Source: Dehalococcoidales bacterium (GTDB lineage: Bacteria; Chloroflexota; Dehalococcoidia; E44-bin15). From it: a DNA stretch of 5,958 nt. This document shows, piece after piece, positions 5,617 through 5,958 of this stretch; within the stretch, counting starts at the first letter, position 1; each line of letters opens with the position of its first letter. Location of the stretch: positions 1-5,958 of the forward strand of contig JAAXQM010000034.1 of NCBI GenBank assembly GCA_012974295.1, written 5' to 3'. The notes beneath the pieces were generated by a model that saw nothing but the letters and a program-made list of their open reading frames with translations, was not told the origin of the DNA and searched no databases. The translations under genes were made by a program, and so were the position numbers.

Positions 5617-5958
5617 TTATTTCAGGCCAGCTACTACACCGGAGTAGCTCTCCACAATATTTCGTACCACATCGCCGGCGCTCGTAATCTCATTGATCAT
5701 CCCCGCTATCGCACCGCAATAGGCCTCTCCCTCTACCAAATCCCCGTCCAATTCTCCCGTCCGGGACCTGGCAATACCTATAAAAACGAGAAGCTCCTCG
5801 GGCGTTGCATCCCTGCTCTCCAACTCCAACATATTGGTGGCAAACTCGCCTTTCAGCACCCTGGCAGGACCGAATTTCCGCCCTGTGATAGTCGTTCCTG
5901 TATCTGTAGCTTTTACAATCGCTTCCTTGAAATTTTGATGTGCCGCACACTCGCGGGT
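5617..5958 (-). CDS. Second FMN-dependent 2-nitropropane dioxygenase / FabK-like protein, N-terminus beyond window
   Basis: The C-terminal 113 residues of a paralogue of the gene at 4704-5591 are in the window, open to the right edge and ending at TAA 5619-5617. Any methionine inside, such as the one at 5859, is not the start, because homology begins earlier with TRECAAHQNFKEAIV, matching TNECIADQDYKDAIV in the neighbour. Seen next are TITGRKFGPARVLK, then the LELE...ATPEELL helical segment usual in FabK-like proteins, then EGEAYCGAIAGMINEI and a C-terminus nearly identical to the neighbour's (SAGDVVRNIV). This copy keeps the middle C-terminal segment that the complete neighbour has shortened. 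The flavin-binding and active-site parts lie outside the window, so activity cannot be judged. Confidence 0.88.
   Translation of the reverse strand, partial: TRECAAHQNFKEAIVKATDTGTTITGRKFGPARVLKGEFATNMLELESRDATPEELLVFIGIARSRTGELDGDLVEGEAYCGAIAGMINEITSAGDVVRNIVESYSGVVAGLK
5655..5716. repeat. Direct repeat copy 2, 3' end of second flavoprotein gene
   Basis: This is the partner of 4739-4800 in the same orientation. The identical 21-base core is at 5686-5706. It is the conserved end of the paralogous gene and could serve as a site for recombination between the two copies. Confidence 0.8.

Noticed and set aside
1..5958. CRISPR array, tRNA or rRNA genes, insertion sequences, attachment sites
   Set aside because: I looked for short regular repeats, terminal inverted repeats and transposase-like reading frames and saw none; almost all sequence is explained by metabolic and repair genes.

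Overview
The window looks like a bacterial chromosome or metagenomic contig segment, compactly coded and of middling GC. It holds five complete genes and one short complete gene, plus one gene cut by each edge. Nothing in it fixes the organism. The separate large and small B12-mutase subunits, the SbcD-type nuclease and the tandem FabK/nitronate-monooxygenase-like flavoproteins remind me of Chloroflexota (Dehalococcoidia-like) or other anaerobic subsurface bacteria. That placement is a recollection of family patterns, not a computed result.

Region 1 (1-3254, + strand) is a run of four genes ordered large-small-large-small: two successive pairs of coenzyme-B12-dependent acyl-CoA mutase subunits of the methylmalonyl-/isobutyryl-/2-hydroxyisobutyryl-CoA mutase superfamily. 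The first large subunit is cut by the left edge. Gaps are 33, 42 and 14 bases and each internal gene has a Shine-Dalgarno sequence, so one operon is likely. The complete large subunit keeps the CoA-contact residues but has changed almost every residue that reads the acyl group in methylmalonyl-CoA mutase (Tyr89 to Leu, Gln197 to Ala, Arg207 to Asn, His244 to Asn). The first large subunit instead has changes on the cofactor side. The second small subunit has ExHxxG in place of the DxHxxG cobalamin motif. This is the most promising part of the window: either a mutase with an undescribed substrate or a hetero-oligomer of two specialised large subunits.

Region 2 (3255-4672, + strand) opens with a 148-base gap holding an 11-bp perfect hairpin. 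It is followed by a small DUF167/YggU-family gene starting at TTG, and 4 bases later by an SbcD/Mre11-like phosphoesterase. This nuclease has a clean N-terminus and C-terminus but appears to lack an internal block that in the family carries the last metal-binding histidines (AH and GHxH). It is an in-frame deletion candidate or an assembly collapse. No sbcC follows; the next gene is convergent.

Region 3 (4704-5958, - strand) carries two tandem paralogous FMN-dependent, 2-nitropropane dioxygenase/FabK-type proteins. The downstream one is complete but has Ile where the family's active-site His normally sits, and a C-terminal region about 23 residues shorter than its neighbour. The upstream one is cut by the right edge.
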